The notes: generated by a model not told the origin, from the letters alone. 64,000 bases of DNA from Proteobacteria bacterium SG_bin4 (GCA_002083395.1 LWDH01000015.1:1-64000), one strand, 5' to 3'. Shown: positions 18,784 to 28,144, numbered from the stretch's first letter. Numbers and translations: made by a program.

Positions 18784-20211
18784 ATGGCTACGTCAGGGAG
18801 AACAAAAATATTATCCATATTTTTGATTTTTAACTGTAAAAATCATCCCAAGCGATTCACTTGCCGATCAATCGCGGACGTATGCTATCACCGCAGCATT
18901 CTTCTACTCGGTTGTATTTTATTGCAATATCCGGTCGCAGCAATGAGTGCCGGGATTGCGATCATGGAACAAAGCGTCAAGGAATTAGGTCAGGCTTTTT
19001 CCGGTGCGCCTACCAACGTCAGCGACGGCAGCATGGTGTTTTTCAATCCGGCGGCAATGAGTCAGGTACGAAGCAGGCTAGTCACTTCAGCGGGTTATCT
19101 GTTAATACCGTTTGCGGAATTTCATAATCAATCGTCCACGACGGTGTCAGGCGCGCCGCTTCGCGGCGGTGACGGCGGCAATTTCGTGGGCCCTTCGATG
19201 ATTCCAAATTTTTATTATGTGCATCCGCTCACAAATCGCATTACGTTCGGCATGGGCTTCAACGTGCCGTTTGCCGCGCACAATAGCTACCATTCCGACT
19301 GGAAAGGCCGCTATCAAGCCATTGATTCCGAAGTCGCCGCATTCAATTTCAATCCATCTCTATCGCTGAAAGTTACCGAAAAACTATCCCTGGGCGCCGG
19401 TTTCAACATCCAATACCTGACTTCCAAATTCACCAACGCCATTGATCTCGGGACAGCCTGCGTGGGAGGACTTGGGGCTTCGGTCTGCGCGCCCCAAGGC
19501 CTGTTGCCGCAACAAGCGGATGGGCATCTCTCTCTCAAGAGCGATAACGTCGGTTTTGGCTATAATGTAGGCGCATTCTATGCTTTGAATCCCAAAATTC
19601 AGCTTGGCGCCAGCTACCGCTCCAGGGTCACGCACCACCTCGACGGTCATGCAAATTTCAGCGTACCCGGTAACGCCATGATACTGACGCGAAGAAATTC
19701 ATTCGTCGATACCGATACGCAAACATCGGTAACCCTGCCCGATAGCGTCTTATTCGGTTTTTCCTATCGCATCCACCCGCGTTGGGCGTTTTCGGCGGAT
19801 GCCTTATGGACGCACTGGAGCTTGATCCGCGAACTGAGAACCGATTTCAAATCCAGCCAAGTCGATGACGTGCAACCGATGAACTGGCGGGATACCTGGC
19901 GTTACGCCGGTGGCGTGAATTATTTTACTGACAACGGCAAATGGATATTCCGCACCGGTTTCGCCTACGATGAAACGCCGATCCCGAATCCAGAAAACCG
20001 CTCAGCGCGCCTCCCTGATAGCAATCGTTACTGGCTGACTGCGGGCGTTACCTATGCAATCCGGAAAAATATCAGCATTCACGGCGCTTATGCGCATTTG
20101 TTTTTCGAAGACCCCACCATCAACCGGCGCGGCACCACCGGTGAAATGCTACGGGGCCGATATACTGAACAAGTCAATATCCTCGGCTTACAATTGGACT
20201 GGCGATTCTGA
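18784..20211 (+). CDS. FadL/TodX-family outer membrane transport protein
   Basis: A 475-residue beta-barrel protein of the OmpP1/FadL/TodX family, which moves long-chain fatty acids or other hydrophobic compounds across the outer membrane. The mature N-terminus carries the family signature SAGIAIMEQSVKELGQAFSG and FFNPAAMS, and the C-terminus ends in alternating strands finishing LDWRF, with the terminal aromatic needed for barrel assembly. The hydrophobic signal segment (ILLLGCILLQYPVAA) starts only near residue 38, so the first 36 or so residues are unusual and the true start may lie further in. The substrate cannot be told from sequence. A ROK kinase gene follows by 76 bases. Confidence 0.88.
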   Translation: MATSGRTKILSIFLIFNCKNHPKRFTCRSIADVCYHRSILLLGCILLQYPVAAMSAGIAIMEQSVKELGQAFSGAPTNVSDGSMVFFNPAAMSQVRSRLVTSAGYLLIPFAEFHNQSSTTVSGAPLRGGDGGNFVGPSMIPNFYYVHPLTNRITFGMGFNVPFAAHNSYHSDWKGRYQAIDSEVAAFNFNPSLSLKVTEKLSLGAGFNIQYLTSKFTNAIDLGTACVGGLGASVCAPQGLLPQQADGHLSLKSDNVGFGYNVGAFYALNPKIQLGASYRSRVTHHLDGHANFSVPGNAMILTRRNSFVDTDTQTSVTLPDSVLFGFSYRIHPRWAFSADALWTHWSLIRELRTDFKSSQVDDVQPMNWRDTWRYAGGVNYFTDNGKWIFRTGFAYDETPIPNPENRSARLPDSNRYWLTAGVTYAIRKNISIHGAYAHLFFEDPTINRRGTTGEMLRGRYTEQVNILGLQLDWRF

Positions 20212-20287
20212 TCCCAACCTCCGGCCGCTTTGCAAAAACAATCGCATTCCCGCAAAATATTCTTCCTGATTCTGTTAAGGCTTACCC

Positions 20288-21181
20288 ATGCGCATCGGTA
20301 TTGATTTAGGCGGCACCAAAATCGAAGGAGTGGTGCTGGATGATTACGGCGCCGAATTGCTACGGAAGCGCGTCGACACGCCCCAATCCGAAGGCTATCA
20401 GGCGATTTTGCATACGATCGCCCGTCTGGTGGCATCGCTCGAAACCGAGGTTGGACGGCGTTGCCCGGTTGGCATCGGCACACCCGGCGCGATTTCAGCC
20501 GTAACCGGCAAGATGAAAAATTCCAATACCGTCTGCCTGAACGATCAACCGCTGCTGGAAGATTTACAGGAATTACTGCAACGTCCGCTCCGCATCGCCA
20601 ACGACGCCAATTGTTTTGCATTGAGCGAAGCGCTCGATGGCGCGGGAAAAGATTACGGCGTGGTGTTCGGTGTGATCATGGGCACCGGCGTTGGCGGTGG
20701 CATCGTAATTAACGGTCAATTACACCCGGGGCGCCAGCATATCGGCGGCGAGTGGGGTCACAATATTCTCGAATGGAACGGACCGGAATGCTACTGCGGG
20801 CAGAAAGGCTGCGTCGAAACCCTGATCTCCGGCCCCGGCCTGGCTGCCGATTATAACCGTCACGGCGGCAATCGTTCAATCACAGCCAACGATATCGTCA
20901 AACTGGCCATGCAAGCCGATGAGCAGGCGGAAGCTGCGATGCAGCGTTTTCTCGAACGCTTTGGCCGCGCGCTGGCGATGGTCATCAACATCCTCGACCC
21001 CGACGCCATCGTCCTCGGCGGCGGATTATCGAATATCGACCGACTCTACACCGAAGGCCGCAGCCGGGTCGCGCATTACGTGTTTAACGATCAACTCACC
21101 ACCCCGATTTTGAAAAACATTCACGGCGACAGCTCCGGTGTCCGCGGCGCAGCGCAATTGTGGCGGTGCGATGAGGTTTGA
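20288..21181 (+). CDS. ROK-family sugar kinase
   Basis: A 297-residue sugar kinase of the ROK family. The ATP-binding motif IGIDLGGTKIEG begins the protein, GTGVGGGIVINGQ is the second phosphate-binding loop, and GGEWGHN with CYCGQKGCVET gives the catalytic/zinc-binding signature (three cysteines plus histidine). It resembles the fructokinase (Mak) and N-acetylglucosamine/glucokinase branches; the exact sugar is uncertain. Its position next to the glycogen cluster suggests supply of hexose phosphate. It converges on the TIR-FGE gene. Confidence 0.88.
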   Translation: MRIGIDLGGTKIEGVVLDDYGAELLRKRVDTPQSEGYQAILHTIARLVASLETEVGRRCPVGIGTPGAISAVTGKMKNSNTVCLNDQPLLEDLQELLQRPLRIANDANCFALSEALDGAGKDYGVVFGVIMGTGVGGGIVINGQLHPGRQHIGGEWGHNILEWNGPECYCGQKGCVETLISGPGLAADYNRHGGNRSITANDIVKLAMQADEQAEAAMQRFLERFGRALAMVINILDPDAIVLGGGLSNIDRLYTEGRSRVAHYVFNDQLTTPILKNIHGDSSGVRGAAQLWRCDEV

Positions 21182-21187
21182 ACAATC

Positions 21188-21262
21188 GTAGGGTGGATAA
21201 GCGAAGCGCCATCCACCAATACTAGAGAATCCGGTGGATGACGTTACACTTATCCACCCTAC
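21188..21262. repeat. 75-bp compound palindrome (REP/MITE-like)
   Basis: Perfect 14-bp outer arms GTAGGGTGGATAAG (21188-21201) and CTTATCCACCCTAC (21249-21262) enclose inner 8-bp arms CATCCACC (21210-21217) and GGTGGATG (21233-21240). Elements with this GGGTGGATAAGCGAAGCGC character recur between genes in many proteobacteria. It lies between the convergent ROK and TIR-FGE genes and could form a cruciform or act as a two-way terminator. A further hairpin, GGGC-TTC-GCCC, lies about 20 bases beyond it. Confidence 0.85.
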
Positions 21263-21317
21263 AAAACCTAGAAACCGGCAAGGGCTTCGCCCCTGCATCC
21301 CGCAAAGGGCAAAAGCA

Positions 21318-21345
21318 CAAAGATCAAAGATCAAAGATCAAAGAT
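21318..21345. repeat. Four tandem copies of CAAAGAT across a stop codon
   Basis: Four perfect, contiguous 7-base units run from 21318 to 21345. The TGA stop of the TIR-FGE gene (21338-21340) lies inside the array, so slippage would alter only the last residue or two, since most shifted frames also meet a TGA within the repeat. Confidence 0.9.
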
Positions 21346-22528
21346 CCCTAGCGATACGAAAACCGAGATAGATACTAGCTTCTCCGCTAAACCCTCTGAA
21401 ACGATAAGCAGAACGCAACAATTGTAGCTCGTCGAACCACGATCCACCCCGAGCCACTCTGCGATTACAATCACCATCATTTTTATTTAACCAGGCCATA
21501 CCATCGCTCAGTGCTTCGCGATAATCTTTATGCCAACAATCTTCTGTCCATTCCAAGACATTACCGTGCATATCGTATAAACCAAAGGCATTGGGTGGAA
21601 ATGATCCGACTGGTAACGTTTTTCCATGAATAGCATTAAAATTGGCGTGCGCGGAATCAATCGCTTCCCCAGTATAGAACGGTGTTTGGGTTCCGGCGCG
21701 ACATGCGTATTCCCACTCGGCTTCGCTGGGCAGTCGATATAATTGCCCAGTTTGCTCTCTCAACCAAGTACAGTAAGCTTGTGCGTCATACCAAGTAACG
21801 TTGATTACCGGACGATTCTCTCGTCCCCAGCCGTTATCGATGGGAAGCTTTCTATTAGTCGTTTCACAAAAAATGGCATACTCCGTGAAAGTAACGACAT
21901 AAACACCCATTGCAAAAGATTGCCTGATATGTACTTGAAATCTCGGCCCTTCGCTATTACGACGATAAGATTCGTTTTCAGGGGATCCCATAATAAATAT
22001 TCCTGAAGGAATCACCTTCATCAGTGGTCCTTCGCCACCGGTTTTGAGTGGGTCACGAAAAGTTTGACCGGGTGATATTAACGATTGCGTAACAGGTTTT
22101 ACAATTGCTGTCGCTTCAACAGAAGATGCAGCCACAGCACCGTTCAGATGCGTCTGTAGCGATACCAAGAGTCGATCCAAACCGGCGTGTTCCGCTTGCT
22201 GGTTCCATCCCACCAAATCGGCGGTTTGAATGCGGCCAAATCCATACGGATACTCGACGCGTTCAATGAAAGCCGGGAACAGAATTTCTTTGCGCTTACC
22301 GTACTCCGCTTCTTCCAGCACATAATCGCTCTCGCGCGATGTAGTCGACCACAGCACCACCACTGCCCTCGCAGTGTGCAATTCCCGTTCGATTTCCTTA
22401 TGCCACTTCCGTCCCACCAGCGTTTGCCGATCGATGAACACTTTCCAGCCTTCTTCCCGGAGTCGCAGTGCCAGCCGCTCCGCTATAGCGGAGTCGTTTC
22501 TCGAATACGCTATGAAAATATCGCTCAT
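21338..22528 (-). CDS. TIR domain fused to FGE/C-type-lectin-fold domain
   Basis: A 396-residue fusion. Residues 2-130 form a TIR domain (SDIFIAYSRNDS, GWKVFIDRQ, then SDYVLEEAEYG with E73 at the expected NADase glutamate position). A Thr/Ser/Pro linker (about 131-166) leads to an FGE-sulfatase/SUMF1-like domain (167-396) with FIMGSPENE, RLPSEAEWEYACRAG, GLYDMHGNVLEWTED, RRVARGGSW and C-terminal YLGFRIARDL. The paired cysteines of true formylglycine-generating enzymes near the C-terminus are missing (RGGSWFDELQLLRSAYR), so this half is probably a binding module. Its ATG overlaps the glgB stop (ATGA), fixing the start and implying translational coupling; the longer upstream frame only shadows glgB. 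Possible signalling or defence NADase; role unknown. Confidence 0.87.
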   Translation of the reverse strand: MSDIFIAYSRNDSAIAERLALRLREEGWKVFIDRQTLVGRKWHKEIERELHTARAVVVLWSTTSRESDYVLEEAEYGKRKEILFPAFIERVEYPYGFGRIQTADLVGWNQQAEHAGLDRLLVSLQTHLNGAVAASSVEATAIVKPVTQSLISPGQTFRDPLKTGGEGPLMKVIPSGIFIMGSPENESYRRNSEGPRFQVHIRQSFAMGVYVVTFTEYAIFCETTNRKLPIDNGWGRENRPVINVTWYDAQAYCTWLREQTGQLYRLPSEAEWEYACRAGTQTPFYTGEAIDSAHANFNAIHGKTLPVGSFPPNAFGLYDMHGNVLEWTEDCWHKDYREALSDGMAWLNKNDGDCNRRVARGGSWFDELQLLRSAYRFRGFSGEASIYLGFRIARDL

Positions 22529-24777
22529 GACAGCAAAATAAACACTACCCCCGCCAGCGGCGGTAACGTAATCGCGATCGAGTCGGGAAATCCCATCCAC
22601 GGCATGGGGACGCTGGCGATCTTGCCGAGGTTGCCGAGATTGCTGCCGCCGTAATACGCCGAATCGCTGTTGAAAATTTCCTGATATGCGCCGCTGGCGG
22701 GTACGCCGATGCGATAACCGATGCGTGGCACCGGGGTAAAGTTGAGCACGACCACGGCAAATGAACCGTCTTTGGCGCACCGCAGGTAACTGATGACTGA
22801 TTGTTCGACATCCTGGCAATCGATCCATTGAAAACCGTCGGCGGCAAAATCGAGTTGATGCAACGCCGGTATCGTTGTGTAACAGCGGTTTAAATCGCGC
22901 ACCGCCGTTTGCACGCCGGCATGCAGCGGCTGTTGCAATAATCCCCAGTCGAGCTCGCTGTTGACCCGCCACTCCTGCCGCTGCGCGAATTCGTTGCCCA
23001 TGAAATTGAGTTTCTTGCCAGGCCAGGTCATCTGAAACGTCAGCAATAAGCGTACATTGGCGAATTTCTGCCAGTCGTCACCGGGCATTTTGTTGAACAG
23101 CGAGCCTTTGCCGTGCACCACTTCATCGTGCGAAAACGGCAGCACGAAGTTTTCGCTGTACGCGTACAGTTGGCTAAACGTCAGTTGATCGTGATGATAA
23201 CGGCGGAAGATCGGGTCTTGGTGCAGGTACGATAAAGTGTCATGCATCCAGCCCATGTTCCATTTCATCGAAAATCCCAAGCCGCCGGTATACGTTGGCC
23301 GCGACACGCCCGGCCAAGCAGTCGATTCTTCCGCGAGCGTCAATGCGCCTGGAAATTCCGCGTGTACCATCACATTGAGTTCGCGCAGGAAGTCGATCGC
23401 CGCCAGATTCTCCCGTCCGCCGTATTGATTCGGCAACCATTCGCCCTCTTTGCGCGAATAATCGAGGTACAGCATCGACGCCACCGCATCGACGCGCAAG
23501 CCGTCGAGATGAAATTCCGACAACCAAAAATGCGCACTCGACAGCAAAAACGATTTCACTTCGTTACGGCCAAAATTGAAAATATATGTGCCCCAATCGT
23601 GATGAAAACCCAGGCGCGGGTCTTCATGTTCGTATAAAGCCGTGCCGTCGAACCGCGCCAATGCGAAACGATCTTGCGGAAAATGTGCCGGCACCCAATC
23701 AAGAATCACGCCAATCCCCGCTTGATGGCACGCATCGACGAAAAAGCGGAAATCATCCGGCGTGCCGTAGCGACTGGTCACGGCAAAGTACCCGGTAGTC
23801 TGATAGCCCCACGATTCATCGAGCGGATGCTCGGACACCGGCAGCAATTCGATGTGAGTGTAACCCATGTCGAGAACGTAGGGCAGTAAATGCTCGGCCA
23901 GTTCACGGTAAGAGTAAAAACGCCCGCCGGGATGGCGCTTCCACGAACCGGCATGCAGTTCAAGTATGTTCAGCGGCGCATGCAGCCAATCCCAGTGATT
24001 GCGCTGACTGATCCAGCCAGCATCATGCCAATTGTAAGCGTTATCGGCGGCTGTCAGCGCCGCGGTGTGTGGTCGTAACTCGCAACACCGTGCGTACGGA
24101 TCGGTTTTGATCATAATCGCGCCGCTGTCACGGTTACGGATTTCAAATTTGTACAGCGAATCGGGCGGCAATTCCGGGATGAACAATTCCCAAACGCCGC
24201 TGGCATGATGCACCTTCATCGGATGCACCCGGCCATCCCAGCGGTTAAAATCGCCAATCACGCTCACCCGTTCGGCATTCGGCGCCCACACCGCGAAGCG
24301 CGTACCGGTAATTCCGGCATTGCTGACCTGATGCGCGCCGAGCGTGCGATATGCCTGCCACAGCTTGCCTTCGTTGAACAGATACAAATCGTGATCGGAA
24401 ATTTGCGGCGCGAACCCATACGGATCGTAGGCTTCATAAACAATGGCTGTGTTTCCATTTTGTTCGGCGCGCAATCGATACGGCATGACCGGCATCGACT
24501 CACCCGACCATTCGAAAATTCCGTCAGGATGAACACGCTGCATCGGTTCGAAGCCAATTGCCGTCTTGATCCAGACATTGGCGTCATTGGGACGAAATAC
24601 GCGCACCACCGTTTGCCCATGCTCGCGTTGTAATCCCAAATAACTGAAAGGATCGTGAAGCCGCGCATGCAGCAATGCGGTTTGTAAAGAATGGGTTTTG
24701 GGTTGAGCTTTCACGACGTCATCAGCCTGTAAAAAATGTGATGAATTATAGCTTGTCTGTTTCCTTACAATGGACAA
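22525..24777 (-). CDS. glgB: 1,4-alpha-glucan branching enzyme
   Basis: GH13 enzyme that makes alpha-1,6 branches in glycogen. The 750-residue protein has two N-terminal beta-sandwich domains (the second around RFAVWAPNAERVSVIGDFN), the (beta/alpha)8 catalytic barrel with HLDGLRVDAVASMLYLDY (nucleophile Asp), LAEESTAWPG (acid/base Glu) and FSHDEVVHGKGS, and a C-terminal beta domain. The start is a TTG at 24777 with no clear ribosome binding site; a GTG at residue 22 is another candidate. It diverges from glgC with a 76-base gap that must hold both promoters, and is followed by the coupled TIR-FGE gene. Confidence 0.96.
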   Translation of the reverse strand: MSIVRKQTSYNSSHFLQADDVVKAQPKTHSLQTALLHARLHDPFSYLGLQREHGQTVVRVFRPNDANVWIKTAIGFEPMQRVHPDGIFEWSGESMPVMPYRLRAEQNGNTAIVYEAYDPYGFAPQISDHDLYLFNEGKLWQAYRTLGAHQVSNAGITGTRFAVWAPNAERVSVIGDFNRWDGRVHPMKVHHASGVWELFIPELPPDSLYKFEIRNRDSGAIMIKTDPYARCCELRPHTAALTAADNAYNWHDAGWISQRNHWDWLHAPLNILELHAGSWKRHPGGRFYSYRELAEHLLPYVLDMGYTHIELLPVSEHPLDESWGYQTTGYFAVTSRYGTPDDFRFFVDACHQAGIGVILDWVPAHFPQDRFALARFDGTALYEHEDPRLGFHHDWGTYIFNFGRNEVKSFLLSSAHFWLSEFHLDGLRVDAVASMLYLDYSRKEGEWLPNQYGGRENLAAIDFLRELNVMVHAEFPGALTLAEESTAWPGVSRPTYTGGLGFSMKWNMGWMHDTLSYLHQDPIFRRYHHDQLTFSQLYAYSENFVLPFSHDEVVHGKGSLFNKMPGDDWQKFANVRLLLTFQMTWPGKKLNFMGNEFAQRQEWRVNSELDWGLLQQPLHAGVQTAVRDLNRCYTTIPALHQLDFAADGFQWIDCQDVEQSVISYLRCAKDGSFAVVVLNFTPVPRIGYRIGVPASGAYQEIFNSDSAYYGGSNLGNLGKIASVPMPWMGFPDSIAITLPPLAGVVFILLS

Positions 24778-24853
24778 TTAAAGCGGAAGAAATAGCTCAG
24801 GAAGCGCTAAATGCGATACCATATTACTGTGAATCCAAATAGGTATTATTGCT

Positions 24854-26164
24854 ATGGATAGTCAGCAAAGATCACCCATCGATGAATTTCAAGCCGAGTA
24901 CAAAGTCAGCGCTTACAACCATGTGACTCATGATACCTTGGCATTGATACTGGCCGGTGGCCGCGGCAGCCGTTTGCACCAGCTAACCGATTGGCGCGCC
25001 AAACCGGCGGTGCCGTTTGGCGGTAAATTCCGCATTATCGATTTCCCATTATCCAATTGCGTCAATTCCGGCGTGCGCCGCATCGGTGTCGTTACGCAAT
25101 ATAAAGCCCAGAGTTTGATCCGTCATATCCAGCACGGCTGGAGCTTCCTCGATGGCCGCTTCAAGGAATTCGTCGAGTTACTGCCCGCGCAACAGCGCAC
25201 CGCCGATGAAACCTGGTATCAGGGTACCGCCGACGCGGTTTTCCAGAACGTCGACATCATGCGGCGTCACAATGCGAAATATGTGCTGATTCTGGGCGGC
25301 GATCACATCTATAAAATGGATTACAGCAAGCTACTGGCCGAGCACGTAGAAAAACGGGCGGACATGACGGTAGCTTGCCTTGAAGTTCCGCTGGAAGAAG
25401 CAAAGGCTTTTGGCGTCATGGGTGTTAATGACGCCTGGCAAGTCACGACTTTCGCCGAGAAACCGGCGCATCCCGCCGCTATTCCCGGGCAACCGGACAA
25501 GGCGCTGGCGAGTATGGGTATCTATGTATTTAACGCTGGGTTTCTCTACGAGCAGTTAATCCGTGACCACAACACGCAGGATTCATCGCACGATTTCGGC
25601 AAGGATATCATTCCCTACCTAGTACCCCGTTACCGCGTTTTTGCGCACCGCTTTCAAAGCAGTTGCGTCAACATGGCGTCGGGAATTCCTTATTGGCGCG
25701 ATGTCGGTACCATTGATGCTTATTGGGAAGCCAATATCGACCTGGTCAGTGTGACGCCGCAGCTAAATTTGTACGATGCCGATTGGCCGATCTGGACGCA
25801 CCAGGAACAATTACCACCGGCGAAATTCGTATTCGATGACGAAGACCGCCGCGGTCAGGCACTGGATTCCTCGGTATCGGGCGGTTGCATTATCAGCGGC
25901 GCAACCGTGCGCCGTTCGTTGTTGTTTTCCAATGTCAAAGTCAACAGTTTCAGCAGCATCGAGGATTCGGTGATTCTTCCCGATGTCGTCGTCGGCAGGC
26001 ACGCGAAGTTGCGTCGGGTCGTGGTTGAGAAAAAGTGTAAAATCCCGGAAGATTTGGTTGTAGGTTTTGATCCGGAAGCGGATCGCAAGCAATTCCACGT
26101 AACTGAAAAAGGCGTCACATTAATCACGCCGGAGATGCTGGGACAGGAAATCCATAAGGTTTAA
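24854..26164 (+). CDS. glgC: Glucose-1-phosphate adenylyltransferase (ADP-glucose pyrophosphorylase)
   Basis: Makes ADP-glucose from glucose-1-phosphate and ATP, the committed and usually allosterically controlled step of bacterial glycogen synthesis. The 436-residue protein has the nucleotide-binding signature LILAGGRGSRLHQLT, the substrate lysine motif KPAVPFGGKFRIIDFPLSN, WYQGTADAVFQN, and a C-terminal left-handed beta-helix domain (VSGGCIISGATVRRSLL). It heads the rightward glycogen unit. Regulation by fructose-1,6-bisphosphate or related effectors is known for the family and cannot be confirmed here. Confidence 0.96.
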   Translation: MDSQQRSPIDEFQAEYKVSAYNHVTHDTLALILAGGRGSRLHQLTDWRAKPAVPFGGKFRIIDFPLSNCVNSGVRRIGVVTQYKAQSLIRHIQHGWSFLDGRFKEFVELLPAQQRTADETWYQGTADAVFQNVDIMRRHNAKYVLILGGDHIYKMDYSKLLAEHVEKRADMTVACLEVPLEEAKAFGVMGVNDAWQVTTFAEKPAHPAAIPGQPDKALASMGIYVFNAGFLYEQLIRDHNTQDSSHDFGKDIIPYLVPRYRVFAHRFQSSCVNMASGIPYWRDVGTIDAYWEANIDLVSVTPQLNLYDADWPIWTHQEQLPPAKFVFDDEDRRGQALDSSVSGGCIISGATVRRSLLFSNVKVNSFSSIEDSVILPDVVVGRHAKLRRVVVEKKCKIPEDLVVGFDPEADRKQFHVTEKGVTLITPEMLGQEIHKV

Positions 26165-26298
26165 GCATCAATGATGAATACAGGTGTCAAAGGGACAAGC
26201 GGAATATCTGGCAATTGTCTCCGGCAATGCCCGCCTTAACAGTCACACAACACATTCCGATAATAATAATAATTTTAAAAGGGCAGCTTCACTTCGTT

Positions 26299-28017
26299 AT
26301 GAAACAACTGAATCTCATCCTGTTATGGCATATGCATCAACCCGACTACCGGGATTATGTCACCAATGAATTTGTTTTACCGTGGGTATATCTGCATGCC
26401 ATTAAGGATTATACCGACATGGCCTACCATCTGGAGATGCACCCTCAGACCAAAGCCGTGGTTAATTTTGTACCCGTACTGCTGGATCAGCTCGAAGATT
26501 TCGAGGAGCAATTCCGCACCGGTGAAATACGCTGTCCGTTGTTACGTCTGCTGGCCATGCCCGATCTCAATCACATCACCCTGCAAGATCGGCTCTACGT
26601 GTTTGATAGCTGTTTTCTCAGCAATCACGAGACCATGCTGAATCCCTATCCGGCGTATAAGCGATTGCACGAACTTTACGATACTTTCAGCAAGCGCGGT
26701 GACCGCGAATTAACATACTTTTCCGGGCAGTATCTTGGGGATTTGCTGGTCTGGTACCACCTGGCGTGGATGGGAGAAAGCGTGCGGCGCAATAACGAAT
26801 TCATGATGCGTTTGATGGCGCAAAGCCAGGAATTCAGCTATGAAGACCGGTTGCAATTGTTCAAGCTGATCGGCGATTTAATCAGTGGCTTGATCCCGCG
26901 TTACCGCAAGCTCATGGAAACCGGGCAAATCGAATTATCGACCACGCCGCATTATCATCCCCTCGCACCGCTGCTGATCGACTTCTCCTCGGCGCGAGAC
27001 AGCCAGCCTGAGATCGGACTACCGGAACATCAATGTTACCCCGGCGGCCGCAGCCGCGTGACATTTCACATGGCGTCGGCAATCACCAGCCACACCCGGC
27101 GTTTCAATGAAAAACCGACGGGTATCTGGCCAGCGGAAGGCGCTATCTCGACCGCATTTCTTAAAATTCTGACCGAGCAGCAATGTCAATGGAGCGCCAG
27201 CGGCGAAGGCGTTTTGGCGAATAGCCTGCGCGCCTCTCATCCGGGCGCGCCGTTACCGGATCGCAATCACTATTTGTACCGGCCTTACCGGATCGCGGGA
27301 GAAACCGAGTCCGTAACTTGTTTTTTCCGCGATGATCAATTATCGGATCTGATCGGTTTTGAGTATGCCAAATGGTTCGGACGCGATGCTGCGGAAAATT
27401 TTATTCAATCGCTGGAACGGATTTACCACCACACGCCGGCTGATGAAAATCCGGTGGTCAGTGTCATCCTGGATGGTGAGAACGCCTGGGAATCTTACCC
27501 TTACAATGGCTTTTACTTTCTCGAAGATCTCTACAGCTTACTCGACAACCATCCCACCATCCGCACCACCACTTACCGCGATTATCTTGCCGATCCGGAC
27601 AATCATCGCAACATCAAAACATTGCCGGCATTGGCAGCCGGTAGCTGGGTGTATGGAACGTTTTCCACCTGGATTGGCGACCGCGAAAAAAACAATGCAT
27701 GGGATATGCTCTGCGCGGCTAAGCATAGTTATGATCTGGTGATACAAAGCGAGCGGCTGACCGATGACAAAAAAACGCAAGCCAGCCGGCAATTGGCGTC
27801 GTGCGAAAGCTCCGATTGGTTTTGGTGGTTCGGCGATTACAATCCGACGCATTCGGTCGCCAGTTTCGATCAATTATTCAGGAAAAATTTAATGAATCTC
27901 TATCACTTGCTAAAATTGCCCTTACCCCCGGCGATACTTGAACCGGTCAGTAAAGGCAATGCGCAAACCGACACCAGCGGAGCAATGCGGCGTTCTTTTC
28001 AGGAAAACACTGATTAA
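26299..28017 (+). CDS. GH57 family glycoside hydrolase (first of two)
   Basis: A 572-residue GH57 enzyme acting on alpha-glucans. The five GH57 regions are visible: WHMHQPDY near the N-terminus, GQIELSTTPHYHPL, GIWPAEGAIS carrying the nucleophile Glu, VILDGENAWESY carrying the acid/base Asp, and a C-terminal tryptophan-rich helix segment (DWFWWFGDYN). It resembles the subfamily annotated as alpha-amylase/amylopullulanase-like; activity is not resolved by sequence. The ATG at 26299 begins the conserved MKQLNLILLWHMHQ; an upstream ATG-like extension of 28 residues is low in quality. It probably trims or debranches glycogen with the next gene. Confidence 0.9.
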   Translation: MKQLNLILLWHMHQPDYRDYVTNEFVLPWVYLHAIKDYTDMAYHLEMHPQTKAVVNFVPVLLDQLEDFEEQFRTGEIRCPLLRLLAMPDLNHITLQDRLYVFDSCFLSNHETMLNPYPAYKRLHELYDTFSKRGDRELTYFSGQYLGDLLVWYHLAWMGESVRRNNEFMMRLMAQSQEFSYEDRLQLFKLIGDLISGLIPRYRKLMETGQIELSTTPHYHPLAPLLIDFSSARDSQPEIGLPEHQCYPGGRSRVTFHMASAITSHTRRFNEKPTGIWPAEGAISTAFLKILTEQQCQWSASGEGVLANSLRASHPGAPLPDRNHYLYRPYRIAGETESVTCFFRDDQLSDLIGFEYAKWFGRDAAENFIQSLERIYHHTPADENPVVSVILDGENAWESYPYNGFYFLEDLYSLLDNHPTIRTTTYRDYLADPDNHRNIKTLPALAAGSWVYGTFSTWIGDREKNNAWDMLCAAKHSYDLVIQSERLTDDKKTQASRQLASCESSDWFWWFGDYNPTHSVASFDQLFRKNLMNLYHLLKLPLPPAILEPVSKGNAQTDTSGAMRRSFQENTD

Positions 28018-28144
28018 TTGCTTGCGCAAGCGATTGCAGCAGGTATCGAGTTTTTTGGTTGCATGGGCCCTCGGGAAAGCTCTGAAAGAGGTAACGAGCA
28101 CAGCAGTATTTCAGAACTTTCTTAACGATTACCGGAGTTACTGA

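Noticed and set aside
21338..22528. Active diversity-generating retroelement target
   Set aside because: No reverse transcriptase or template repeat is in the window and the C-terminal region is not Asn/Tyr-enriched. Kept only as a low-confidence idea.
22529..22972. A 148-residue N-terminal extension of the TIR-FGE frame
   Set aside because: It is antisense-free but lies in the same-strand glgB coding region in another frame, is Arg/Gly-rich, and the ATG at 22528 gives a complete TIR domain with an ATGA overlap.
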